A program made the position numbers and the translations under genes. The notes below the pieces were generated by a model. It was not told where the DNA came from. It saw nothing but the letters and a program-made list of their open reading frames with translations, and did no database searches. From NCBI RefSeq assembly GCF_900115735.1, contig NZ_FOXO01000011.1, positions 62,001-126,000 on the forward strand: DNA of 64,000 nt. Reading direction: 5' to 3'. Below, in pieces: positions 1-8,600 of this stretch. Origin of the DNA: Butyrivibrio proteoclasticus (GTDB taxonomy: Bacteria > Bacillota > Clostridia > Lachnospirales > Lachnospiraceae). Numbering within the stretch: the first letter of the stretch is position 1; every line of letters starts with the position of its first letter.

Positions 1-422
1 CTATGTTTGCTCCTAATCCGCTTATCGGACCTAATCTTGATGAGCTCGGAGCAAGATTCCCTGATATGTCTGAAGTTTACAAAAAGGACCTTCAGGATAT
101 CATCAGAAATACAGCAAAAGAAAATGGCATAGAGCTTAAAGAGGGCGTATATTGTCAGCTTACAGGTCCTTCATATGAATCACCTGCAGAGATCAGACTT
201 CTTCAGAAGCTTGGAGTATCGGCAGTTGGTATGAGTACTGTCAATGAAGCAATCGCAGCTAATCATATGGGACTTAAGGTGTGCGGAGTATCCTGCATAA
301 GTAATCTGGCTGCAGGTCTTTCAGAGAATCCTCTTTCGCACAAGGAAGTTCAGGAAGCAGCTGACAAGGCAGCTCCTTTATTTACAAAATTAGTTACAGA
401 ATCAATCAGGAAATTCAAGTAA
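1..422 (+). CDS. punA: Purine nucleoside phosphorylase, C-terminal part (5' end outside window)
   Basis: This is the C-terminal ~140 residues of a trimeric purine nucleoside phosphorylase, which splits inosine or guanosine with phosphate into base and ribose-1-phosphate for purine salvage. The piece contains the family segment GPNLDELGARFPDM, then CQLTGPSYESPAEI and a GMSTVNE stretch that shapes the purine pocket in this family. The reading frame is open to the window edge, so the first ATG at position 3 is probably internal; the full protein is usually about 270 residues. It ends 22 bases before the next gene on the same strand and may share its transcript. Family assignment is secure; the symbol follows common usage. 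Confidence 0.9.
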   Translation, partial: MFAPNPLIGPNLDELGARFPDMSEVYKKDLQDIIRNTAKENGIELKEGVYCQLTGPSYESPAEIRLLQKLGVSAVGMSTVNEAIAANHMGLKVCGVSCISNLAAGLSENPLSHKEVQEAADKAAPLFTKLVTESIRKFK

Positions 423-444
423 TATAAAGGAAAAACTTACATCT

Positions 445-2118
445 ATGGAGAGCATAATTTTTTTATCTGTCCTTGTAGGCATATCTTTGATCGCTTATCT
501 GCTAGGACTTAGAGACAGTAAAAGAGCTGAAAAAACTCTATTAACCAGATTAAAAAAGAACTTTGGAGAAGCACCAAAACGAAACTACAAACAAGATGAC
601 CTTGATCATTTGCAGGGGTATTTTAAAAATCATAAATCAGATTATCAGATTGATGATACAACCTGGAATGACCTTAATATGGATGGTGTATTTGCCAGGA
701 TGAATTACTGCCTTAGCGCTACAGGAGAGGAGTACCTTTATCATATGTTAAGGACACCCCTTCTTGATGATGATTTTGATTCTTTGGAAAAAAAGGTTTC
801 TTTTTTACAGAAAAATGAAGATGCAAGGATCAGCCTTCAGCTTATTTTTTCTAAGATTGGCAGAAACATAAGGTATTCAATTTATGATTACATTGATTAT
901 CTCAAAGATGCCGGTAAATTCAGCAATAGAGAGCATTATTTGATGCTTGTTATGATGGCGCTCTCTATATGTGTCTGTTTTTTCAATTTTTCTATTGGAT
1001 TTGTAGCTTTTGTTGTACTTGTAGTTATAAATCTACTTAGATATTTTGCCGTAAAGGGTGATATTGAGCCATATCTTGCTTCATACAGGTATATTCTAAG
1101 GGTCATCAGATCTGTTTCGTTTTTTGAAAAGGTGAATATTCCGGAACTTGAAGATGACATTTCAGCGCTCAAAAAAGCGGCTTCAGGATTAAAGGGCTTT
1201 TCAAAAGGCTCATATATTCTTATGTCTCAGAGCAGGATGAATTCAGGCGGCAACCCGGCCGAGCTTATTCTTGATTATATCAGGATCGCTACACATATTG
1301 ATCTTATTAAGTTCAATCAGATGTACAAAGAGATAAACCTTCACAGAGATGATCTTGATACGATCCTTACTATTACAGGCAGGATCGAGGCATACATATC
1401 AATTGCCTGCTTTAGGGAGTCATTTAATGGTAGTTTTTGCATTCCTGCATTTGAAGGTGATCTCTTTGATGCAAAAGAGCTGATCCATCCGCTCATTCAA
1501 AATGCTGTAGCCAATGATATAACCACCAAGGAAGGAATACTTATTACGGGATCAAATGCTTCCGGTAAGTCCACATTCCTTAAAACCTGCGCTATAAACA
1601 CTGTTTTGGCGCAGTCCATACATACAGTTCTTGGAAAAGAGTATAAGGCTCCTCTTTTTGAAGTTTATTCATCTATGGCGCTTAATGACAACATTTTTGA
1701 GGGCGACAGCTACTATATTGTAGAGATAAAATCGATCAAGAGAATTCTTGATGCTGCAGCAAAGTCCGGTAATAGAGTGCTTTGCTTTGTAGATGAGGTA
1801 CTCAGGGGAACTAATACAATTGAAAGAATTGCAGCGTCAACTGAGATTCTGAAAACTTTTGTAAAAAGAAATGTGACCTGCTTTGCAGCTACTCATGATA
1901 TAGAGCTTACATCTTTATTGAAGGACAGCCTTGGCATTTATCATTTTGAGGGCAATGTAACTGACAATGATGTCCATTTTGATTACAAGATGAAATCAGG
2001 ACCTGCCACAAACAGAAATGCCATTAAACTCCTTGGAGTTTTGGGCTACGATGAGGCAATCGTTGATAATGCACAGGCTCTTGCTGATAAGTTTTTAGCT
2101 ACAGGAAACTGGAACTGA
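445..2118 (+). CDS. Membrane-associated MutS-like ATPase (MutS domain V family)
   Basis: The 557-residue protein carries the C-terminal ATPase of the MutS superfamily but no mismatch-recognition domain. A Walker A motif (GSNASGKST, about residues 368-376) is followed by a Walker B segment ending in VDEVLRGTN (about 449-457) and a TTHD-like histidine loop (AATHD). The N-terminus is a hydrophobic helix (about residues 3-21), and a second hydrophobic hairpin lies near residues 165-200, so the protein should sit at the membrane. A middle helical region resembles the clamp and lever part of MutS. Members of this family are widespread in Firmicutes and their role is not well established. It is distinct from the true mutS at 34 kb and heads a co-directional run with the RNase HI gene. 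Confidence 0.8.
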   Translation: MESIIFLSVLVGISLIAYLLGLRDSKRAEKTLLTRLKKNFGEAPKRNYKQDDLDHLQGYFKNHKSDYQIDDTTWNDLNMDGVFARMNYCLSATGEEYLYHMLRTPLLDDDFDSLEKKVSFLQKNEDARISLQLIFSKIGRNIRYSIYDYIDYLKDAGKFSNREHYLMLVMMALSICVCFFNFSIGFVAFVVLVVINLLRYFAVKGDIEPYLASYRYILRVIRSVSFFEKVNIPELEDDISALKKAASGLKGFSKGSYILMSQSRMNSGGNPAELILDYIRIATHIDLIKFNQMYKEINLHRDDLDTILTITGRIEAYISIACFRESFNGSFCIPAFEGDLFDAKELIHPLIQNAVANDITTKEGILITGSNASGKSTFLKTCAINTVLAQSIHTVLGKEYKAPLFEVYSSMALNDNIFEGDSYYIVEIKSIKRILDAAAKSGNRVLCFVDEVLRGTNTIERIAASTEILKTFVKRNVTCFAATHDIELTSLLKDSLGIYHFEGNVTDNDVHFDYKMKSGPATNRNAIKLLGVLGYDEAIVDNAQALADKFLATGNWN

Positions 2119-2148
2119 TTTTATTTTTTTGAATTTAGAGGTAATGAA

Positions 2149-2637
2149 TTGAAAGTTGAATTATATTCAGATGGGTCTGCCAGGGGAAACCCGGATGGAC
2201 CCGGAGGATTTGGAACAATACTAAGGTACGTAGATACCAAAGGCGCTATCCATGTAAAAGAGCTCAGCGCCGGATTTGACAAGACCACAAATAATCGAAT
2301 GGAACTTTTGGGCGTAATATCAGGGCTTGAATGCCTTAACAGACCCTGTGATGTAGTTGTTACTTCGGATTCACAGTACGTACTTAAGCCATTTACTGAT
2401 CATTGGCTTGATAACTGGATTAAAAAAGGCTGGAAAACTTCCGGCAATAAACCGGTTAAAAATGTGGAACTATGGAAGAGACTTCTAGAGGCAACAAAGC
2501 CTCACAATATAACCTGGAACTGGGTTAAAGGGCATAACGGACATCCGGAGAATGAGAGATGTGATGAGCTTGCAACCACAGCTGCAGACCAGCCCAAAGA
2601 GCTTTTGAGGCATGATGATGGTGGTGATCTTAGATGA
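2149..2637 (+). CDS. rnhA: Ribonuclease HI
   Basis: The 162-residue enzyme cleaves the RNA strand of RNA-DNA hybrids. The four metal-binding acidic residues are present: D8 in [10 protein letters not shown]52 in NRMELL, D74 in TSDSQYV, and D139 in NERCDELA, with the mobile histidine H129 in KGHNG. Translation most likely starts at a TTG at 2149, because the ATG five bases upstream runs into a stop after two codons. An AGAGGT ribosome binding site precedes it. It overlaps the next gene by four bases (ATGA), so the two are probably translationally coupled. Confidence 0.95.
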   Translation: MKVELYSDGSARGNPDGPGGFGTILRYVDTKGAIHVKELSAGFDKTTNNRMELLGVISGLECLNRPCDVVVTSDSQYVLKPFTDHWLDNWIKKGWKTSGNKPVKNVELWKRLLEATKPHNITWNWVKGHNGHPENERCDELATTAADQPKELLRHDDGGDLR

Positions 2638-3245
2638 TTTACTATATTGCAGATTGCCATTTTTTTCATGCTACTCTCAATACCAAGATGGACAAGCGTG
2701 GCTTCGCAGATGTAACCGAAATGAATGAATACATGATAAAAAAATGGAATGACAAGGTTACAAATGCGGACACTGTTGTTATTTTAGGTGATTTGTCACT
2801 TGGAAATGTTCAGGAGACCAATGAACTTATTCACAGACTAAAAGGAAAGCTTTGCCTTATTGTTGGGAACCATGATAAATATATCGGAAAACCTGACTTT
2901 GACTTGGGGAGATTTGAATGGATAGATAATTACAAAGAGATTACAGATTCTCAAAAGAAAGTTATCTGCTGCCATTATCCAATACCATTTTATGAAGGAC
3001 AATACAGAAAGCGTCATAATGGGGATACTAAGACGTATATGTTGTATGGCCATGTGCATGAGACGAGAGATGAAATGCTCATGCAGAGGATCATAGAGAT
3101 GATCAGAAATACATCTTATTTTCCTATTGGGAGTGAAACAGAAGGGTTCATTCCCTGTAACATGATCAATTGTTTTTGCAAAAGATCCGATTACACACCA
3201 CTAACTTTGACGGAATGGATCAGGTATGAAAAAGGGGAAAAATAA
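2634..3245 (+). CDS. Calcineurin-like metallophosphoesterase
   Basis: This small phosphoesterase (203 residues) shows the usual metal-ligand series: DCHF near the N-terminus, [13 protein letters not shown], a CHYP motif and GHVHE. Such proteins hydrolyse phosphomonoesters or phosphodiesters; the substrate cannot be read from the sequence. It begins inside the stop of rnhA and its own end overlaps the next lipoprotein gene by 20 bases, so the three form a tight operon. The N-terminal [10 protein letters not shown] places it in the group of small phosphoesterases often found in phages and Firmicutes genomes. Confidence 0.85.
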   Translation: MIYYIADCHFFHATLNTKMDKRGFADVTEMNEYMIKKWNDKVTNADTVVILGDLSLGNVQETNELIHRLKGKLCLIVGNHDKYIGKPDFDLGRFEWIDNYKEITDSQKKVICCHYPIPFYEGQYRKRHNGDTKTYMLYGHVHETRDEMLMQRIIEMIRNTSYFPIGSETEGFIPCNMINCFCKRSDYTPLTLTEWIRYEKGEK

Positions 3246-4416
3246 ATTTAACTGTATAATAGCATCTTTAGCTTTAGTGTTCAGTCTTACAGGTTGTCTG
3301 CCGGGATATAATTCCGCAGATGTTTTGATAGTTGATGCAAAAGCTTGGGTAAATGGAGCAAGTTATCTTATTACCCATGAGGCATTTGCATTTCTCTACG
3401 ATATTGACCATATTTCGATTTTTAATTTTTTATCAAAGAACCCTCTGCTTAATGTTTGCAGAGGGAAGTACTTTTATAAGTTTAAATCTCACAACTTATA
3501 TGTAAATAATAATGATGGAAAAGTATATACAGATGAGCTCTTGCCTTACGCAAACAGCTGTTTTGAAGATCTGTTTAGAAATAGTCTTGAGCTGTCTGAC
3601 TCTGAAAAGCTTGTCGTAGACTATGATCCAAACTATGAAATTCAGACTACAAGCTATATTAGAAATAATGGCTCTTTTTCAAAGAAATACTCAGGTAGTA
3701 CAGATTATTATGTGAAAGCTTTTCCTGCTGAATATACCAAGGCAAATGTAGATAACTATATCTATTCGGAATACCCCTATTGTGGAGATATTGATGAATG
3801 CCACATCATTACTGATAAATCTTGTGAAAACCTTCAGGAGATAATCTCCCTAAAGGAATATGCAACGAATTTTAAAGACAGTGAGAGTTTAATGATCTAT
3901 TGTCCTGATGGATATATGGAAGTGAATGTTATAGGCTTCGGTGATGATGGGGACATGGATATTTCTGCAGAAATATATAAAAAGGAATCAATTGTTTTTG
4001 ATGATAAGGTGAAAATTGAGTTTTTTAATGAGTTTTCTCAGCATTATTCCTATGTTCGATCAGCTGACGATTATGAGCTTATGGAATCTGATTACTATTC
4101 GGCTAATAGAGATTTCAGAGTGATCTTTTCGAGTACTGATCCGGAACAGATATGTTCCATACATGTAAACGGTGATGAACCCTATGATATATATCTGGCC
4201 AATGCGCCCTACAGAAGGGTGCAAATAAAGAAGGCTTTAACAAATGAAGCTGTTTACTCTGAAAAATGTGCGACAAAAAAGTATGATGATAACTGGACAA
4301 AGCTGGTAACTTCTTCGCTAAGAGAGAAGGAAATTCATGAAGAGGGCCACCTGCAATCCAAAATGGATACAATGTTTTCCAATGATGGAGGATATACTTT
4401 AGAATTATATAAATAA
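3226..4416 (+). CDS. Predicted lipoprotein of unknown function
   Basis: I do not recognise a family. The 396-residue product starts with a basic, hydrophobic signal peptide ending in a lipobox, SLTGC, with the lipidated cysteine at residue 24, so it should be anchored on the outer face of the membrane. The rest is acidic and rich in tyrosine, aspartate and asparagine, with no repeats and no obvious catalytic motif. The start overlaps the upstream phosphoesterase gene by 20 bases, with AAAAAGGGG inside the overlap. It is the last gene before a run of hairpins and a terminator. Confidence 0.6.
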   Translation: MKKGKNKFNCIIASLALVFSLTGCLPGYNSADVLIVDAKAWVNGASYLITHEAFAFLYDIDHISIFNFLSKNPLLNVCRGKYFYKFKSHNLYVNNNDGKVYTDELLPYANSCFEDLFRNSLELSDSEKLVVDYDPNYEIQTTSYIRNNGSFSKKYSGSTDYYVKAFPAEYTKANVDNYIYSEYPYCGDIDECHIITDKSCENLQEIISLKEYATNFKDSESLMIYCPDGYMEVNVIGFGDDGDMDISAEIYKKESIVFDDKVKIEFFNEFSQHYSYVRSADDYELMESDYYSANRDFRVIFSSTDPEQICSIHVNGDEPYDIYLANAPYRRVQIKKALTNEAVYSEKCATKKYDDNWTKLVTSSLREKEIHEEGHLQSKMDTMFSNDGGYTLELYK

Positions 4417-4446
4417 TGATTTTGAATTTAGAAGATTATAAATAAA

Positions 4447-4567
4447 GAGTCGCTCGCGACTCTTCGCGCACGAGCGGTATTGCGAAGCAATTAATTTCAT
4501 TGCCGCGAGGTGCGCATCCTTAGCGGAGCGTTTTTTTATATCATAGGAAAGCAATTTCCTATGATAT
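4447..4567. repeat. Tandem hairpin cluster between convergent genes
   Basis: Three separate foldback structures are visible. GAGTCGC/GCGACTC (4447-4462) is a perfect 7-bp stem with a 2-base loop. The 4464-4516 region pairs GCGCAC with GTGCGC around an inner ATTGC-GAA-GCAAT hairpin. The palindrome at 4538-4567 has a stem of about 13 bp closed by a GCAA tetraloop. They lie just before a bidirectional terminator. No open reading frame of note is present. This type of sequence is typical of extragenic palindromic elements, but I see no second exact copy in this window. Confidence 0.6.
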
Positions 4568-4569
4568 TA

Positions 4570-4607
4570 AAAAAGTCCACGCACCAAAAGCCGGTGTGTG
4601 GACTTTT
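4570..4607. terminator. Bidirectional intrinsic terminator
   Basis: A-rich and U-rich flanks surround a 16-bp stem (AAAAAGTCCACGCACC paired with GGTGTGTGGACTTTTT, one G-U pair) with a short AAAAGC-type loop. It sits between convergent genes and can end transcription of both. Confidence 0.85.
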
Positions 4608-4639
4608 TCTTTTTGAATGCAAATTTTTATTTTAAATGA

Positions 4640-5293
4640 TTACTCGCCAAATACTGCAAGGTAGTCTTTCTGGAACTTCTCGATTCCTGCATCTGTAAGA
4701 GGATGATGAGTCATCTGCTCGATAACCTTGTAAGGAACTGTAGCGATATCAGCACCGGCAAGAGCACAGTCTGTTACGTGCATTGGATTACGGATAGAAG
4801 CAGCGATGATCTCTGTCTGAATGTTGTGGATGTTGAAAATCTCTGCAACTTCTGAAATAAGGTCTGTTCCACGAACGCTGATGTCATCAAGTCTTCCGAG
4901 GAATGGGCTTACGAATGCAGCGCCTGCTCTTGCACAAAGAAGTGCCTGGTTAGCAGTAAAGATAAGTGTCATGTTTACTTTAATTCCTTCACTTGAAAGA
5001 ACCTTACATGCCTTAAGTCCTTCAACAGTCATAGGAATTTTAACAACCATGTTCTTGTGAAGCTTTGCAATTTCTCTGCCTTCTGCAATCATGCCTTCAG
5101 CATCTGTAGTTGTTGCCTTTACTTCTCCGCTAATAGGTCCGTCAACAATAGAAGCAATCTCTTTTACAACTTCATATACATCACGACCTTCTTTTGCTAT
5201 GAGTGATGGGTTGGTTGTAACTCCGCAGATAACCCCCATGTCATTAGCTTTTTTGATTTCCTCAATGTTTGCTGTGTCAATAAAGAATTTCAT
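4640..5293 (-). CDS. fsa: Transaldolase-like / fructose-6-phosphate aldolase (TalC family)
   Basis: At 217 residues this is the short TalC/FSA subfamily of transaldolases, TIM-barrel class I aldolases of the pentose phosphate pathway. The N-terminal [11 protein letters not shown] and GVTTNPSLI segments are characteristic, and the Schiff-base lysine lies in VVKIPMT. A C-terminal VPYKVIEQM and a final helix with [11 protein letters not shown] complete the family pattern. Whether it acts as a transaldolase or splits fructose-6-phosphate cannot be decided here. It has a good AAAGGAG ribosome binding site and is transcribed alone, divergent from the adhesin gene. Confidence 0.88.
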   Translation of the reverse strand: MKFFIDTANIEEIKKANDMGVICGVTTNPSLIAKEGRDVYEVVKEIASIVDGPISGEVKATTTDAEGMIAEGREIAKLHKNMVVKIPMTVEGLKACKVLSSEGIKVNMTLIFTANQALLCARAGAAFVSPFLGRLDDISVRGTDLISEVAEIFNIHNIQTEIIAASIRNPMHVTDCALAGADIATVPYKVIEQMTHHPLTDAGIEKFQKDYLAVFGE

Positions 5294-5612
5294 ACCTGTA
5301 ACTCCTTTTATAAATAAATAGTTTCCGCATATGTAAAATAGTTTAGCACTTTTTGAGCATTATTTATGGCTTTTTATTGCTCAATTTCTATCATTTTGTG
5401 CTTAAGCGTCTTTTTTACGTGTTTGATGCAATTGTTTGAATTCTTAGATAATGCTTATTTTTTATATTGTGTACGATACATCGAATCCTTTCACACAATC
5501 TACACAAATCAAACACTATTTTTTCAATAAAAGTTTCCATAATACTAGTAATGAGTAGTATACAATTTAATTCATTTTAATTATGTACAATTTTTTAAAG
5601 GGGACTGTGTTA
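5294..5612. other. Intergenic region between divergent fsa and adhesin genes
   Basis: This stretch of about 319 bases is strongly AT-rich and contains no credible gene. It must hold the promoters of both divergent genes. A TACAAT hexamer at 5561-5566 could be a -10 box for the adhesin, but I find no convincing -35 box at the right distance. AAAGGGG at about 5598-5603 is the ribosome binding site that selects ATG 5613 for the adhesin. Confidence 0.5.
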
Positions 5613-8600
5613 ATGAAAAGTAGATTCGTAAAGGCATGTTTATGCCTTATTTTAAGTTTTAGTTTTAGTTTATTTGGTAGTAGTATCGTTACTTATGCAG
5701 AGGAAACTAATGAAATTTTTGATATTGAGAATATAGATGAGGAGAAATCTTCAAATGAAGAGAAATCTTCAAATGAGGAGAAATCTTCAAACGAGGAGAA
5801 ATCTTCAAATGAGGAGAAATCTTCAAATGAGGAGAAATCTTCAAATGAGGTTCACGATATAGAAGAGATTGATAACGAAGAGTCTGATGACGAATCCAAT
5901 GATAAGTCACAAGATATAATTCTGGATGATGATCAGGAAGTTGAAACTGAAGAAGCTGTAGATGATTCTGAGGGCAATGACTTTTTTGATGAAGTTAAGA
6001 TTGATGATGTTAATGTATCTATAAAAGCAAATGATGGTGTTATTCCAAGCGGGGCATCACTATTGGTCACAGCTGATGATAACGAAGAGGCGGCTAAAAG
6101 TATTGTTCTTACACAGTTATCAGAGGGCGTAAGTATTTCATATGCCAAGATATTTGATATAAGTATAAAAAGTGGTGAAGACAGCAATTTTCAGCCAAAT
6201 GGTGAAGTGAAAGTATATTTGGATTGCGATGATATAGAACAGGTCCTTTCCGATGAAACAAAAGAAATAAAGGTTTTCTATGTTACGGACAATTTTGATG
6301 GTGCAAAGCCTGTTGAATCCGGTATTGAAGATGGCAAGCTTTACTTTTCTCCAATGCATTTTTCTAAATATGTACTTGTTGTATTAAATAAAACTGAAAG
6401 TACTTCAAATGACGTAAATACAGGTAATGGCGATCAAGATGAGGAAAAAATTGCCATTTCTGATTTTGTTGAATCTATTAAAGTTTATGCTGATGGCCAG
6501 GAATTATCCAATGATCAGGTGGTTTCATTAAATGATACAACGTTTAGAGTTGAATACAAATTAAAGAGCAAAATTGGTGTAAATTTCCCTGACGATGAAA
6601 AATATGAAGACATTCCATATGTGAATACTGGTGATGTGTTTGTTATTCCAAAGATTGATTCTTTCTTTTCATTGACTACAGATAGTATTCCTGAAATTGT
6701 ATCTAATGGAGAAAGTTTCGCAACTTTAAATGTAGAGGATGATGGGATTCACCTTACTGTTATAGATGATAACGAAGAAAGATTTATTACAGATGCTACT
6801 TTTGGATATGCATTCAGATTTAATTCATCTAATGAGGAGATAAAAGATAAAGGAACAATTAACATAGTAATTGGTGATGTGACATATTCAGTTCTAATAG
6901 CTGAGAATCAGCCCAAAGCGCCTAAAATAACAAAAACAGGTGTTTATAACGAAAATGATGAACTTATTCACTGGACTGTAAACATTACAAATGATTCCAA
7001 TCCAATTCAGTATGAAAACGGATATAGTTTAGTTGATATATTTGATGATAAGCAGGAATATATTGTCGGGTCTTTTGAGATAAATGATGTAAATTCGGAC
7101 GAAGTTGTATTCGATTCAGAGAATAATAAGTTAAGCTACTCAATAGATAACTCTTCTGCAAATGTGGCTGGCAGAAATATTAAAGTTTCATACAACACAA
7201 AGCCCTCTTTGGATTTTTTGGAGACTTCATTTAAGAATAATAAAAGTGGTGAGAACAGTGTTACATTTACAAATAAAGCTTCACTATATGATGGAGAAAA
7301 AGAAATTGTATCCTGTGATCCTGCTTCAGTTAAAATAAATAAGAATTTTGTAACATGGGTTACAAAGGACAAAACAACAATTAATGCTGATGGTACAGCA
7401 GATTGGAAAGTAACTGTAAATACTAATGGTTACGTACTTAAAAAGCTTACTCTATATGATAAATTCAATACAGATGATAAGACATCGATGAAGCTTGTTG
7501 AGGGCAGTCTTAAGATTGATGGAAATAATGCTGATGCAAGTTTATTTTCAAGTGGAGATACTTCCTATGATTTTAGTTATTGCTTAGGAAATACAACTTC
7601 TGCAAAAACAGAATACGTTATTACATATAGAACACAAATAGAAAACTTTGATGATTTCCAAAAAGGAAATCATACTATTCCCAGCAATAAAGTATGGCTA
7701 TCCTATGAAACAACTGATGGCCAAAATGTCGAAATGATAGTTCGCCCCACTGCAGTAATTGATGGAATCAGTGCAAATGCAGGAATTGATAAAGTATACA
7801 CAAGTTATGATGCCGCAAATCATCTGATTACCTGGACTGTGACTGCTAATAAAAATAAGCAGTTATTAAATGATCCTCATATTATTGAGACACCTGGCGA
7901 AGGCCTTGAGCTTGTTGAAATAAAAAACATTATTTTAACAGATGCTGAGGATCGTACTGAGAAAATTGATGATATATCACTTGATGATCAGGAAGATTAT
8001 GATTTTAAGCTTGCCAGTCTTAGCGGCAAAACGGTTACTTTTGATGTAGTTACAAGGATTACAGATAAAACATTTTGGTCCAATAACTCAAAAAGATTTT
8101 TTAATAACAGTGTTGTTCTTAAAGGTAATGTAAGTGGAAACGATGAAGTGATTGCTGCGGATTCTGCGACTAAGGAACTAACCAGTACAGTTATTGAAAA
8201 AGAGGCAAGACCTTATAATTACATAGATCATACAATCGATTACACTATAAGTGTCAATCATAACAATATGGAAATGAAAGACACAGTTATTACTGATGAT
8301 CTTGGAACAAATGGCCTTGAACTTGTCGAAGGAACTGTAAAGCTTGGAGGCGAAAGCATTTCATCAAATGGATCTGACGGCAACAGTTATACATATAACA
8401 ATGGAACATTAGTGGTGAATCTTTCAGATATGGATGCTGATAATTCGCTGTCAGGTGCAAGAGCTGTGCTCACTTTTACTGCAAAGGTAACTGATGATAA
8501 GTTAAAATCCATTGAAAATAGTGTTGATGAAACTCTGGGATTGACTAATAAGAAATTTAAGGTTAATAATACAGCAAATATAACTTTTGATAATAACACA

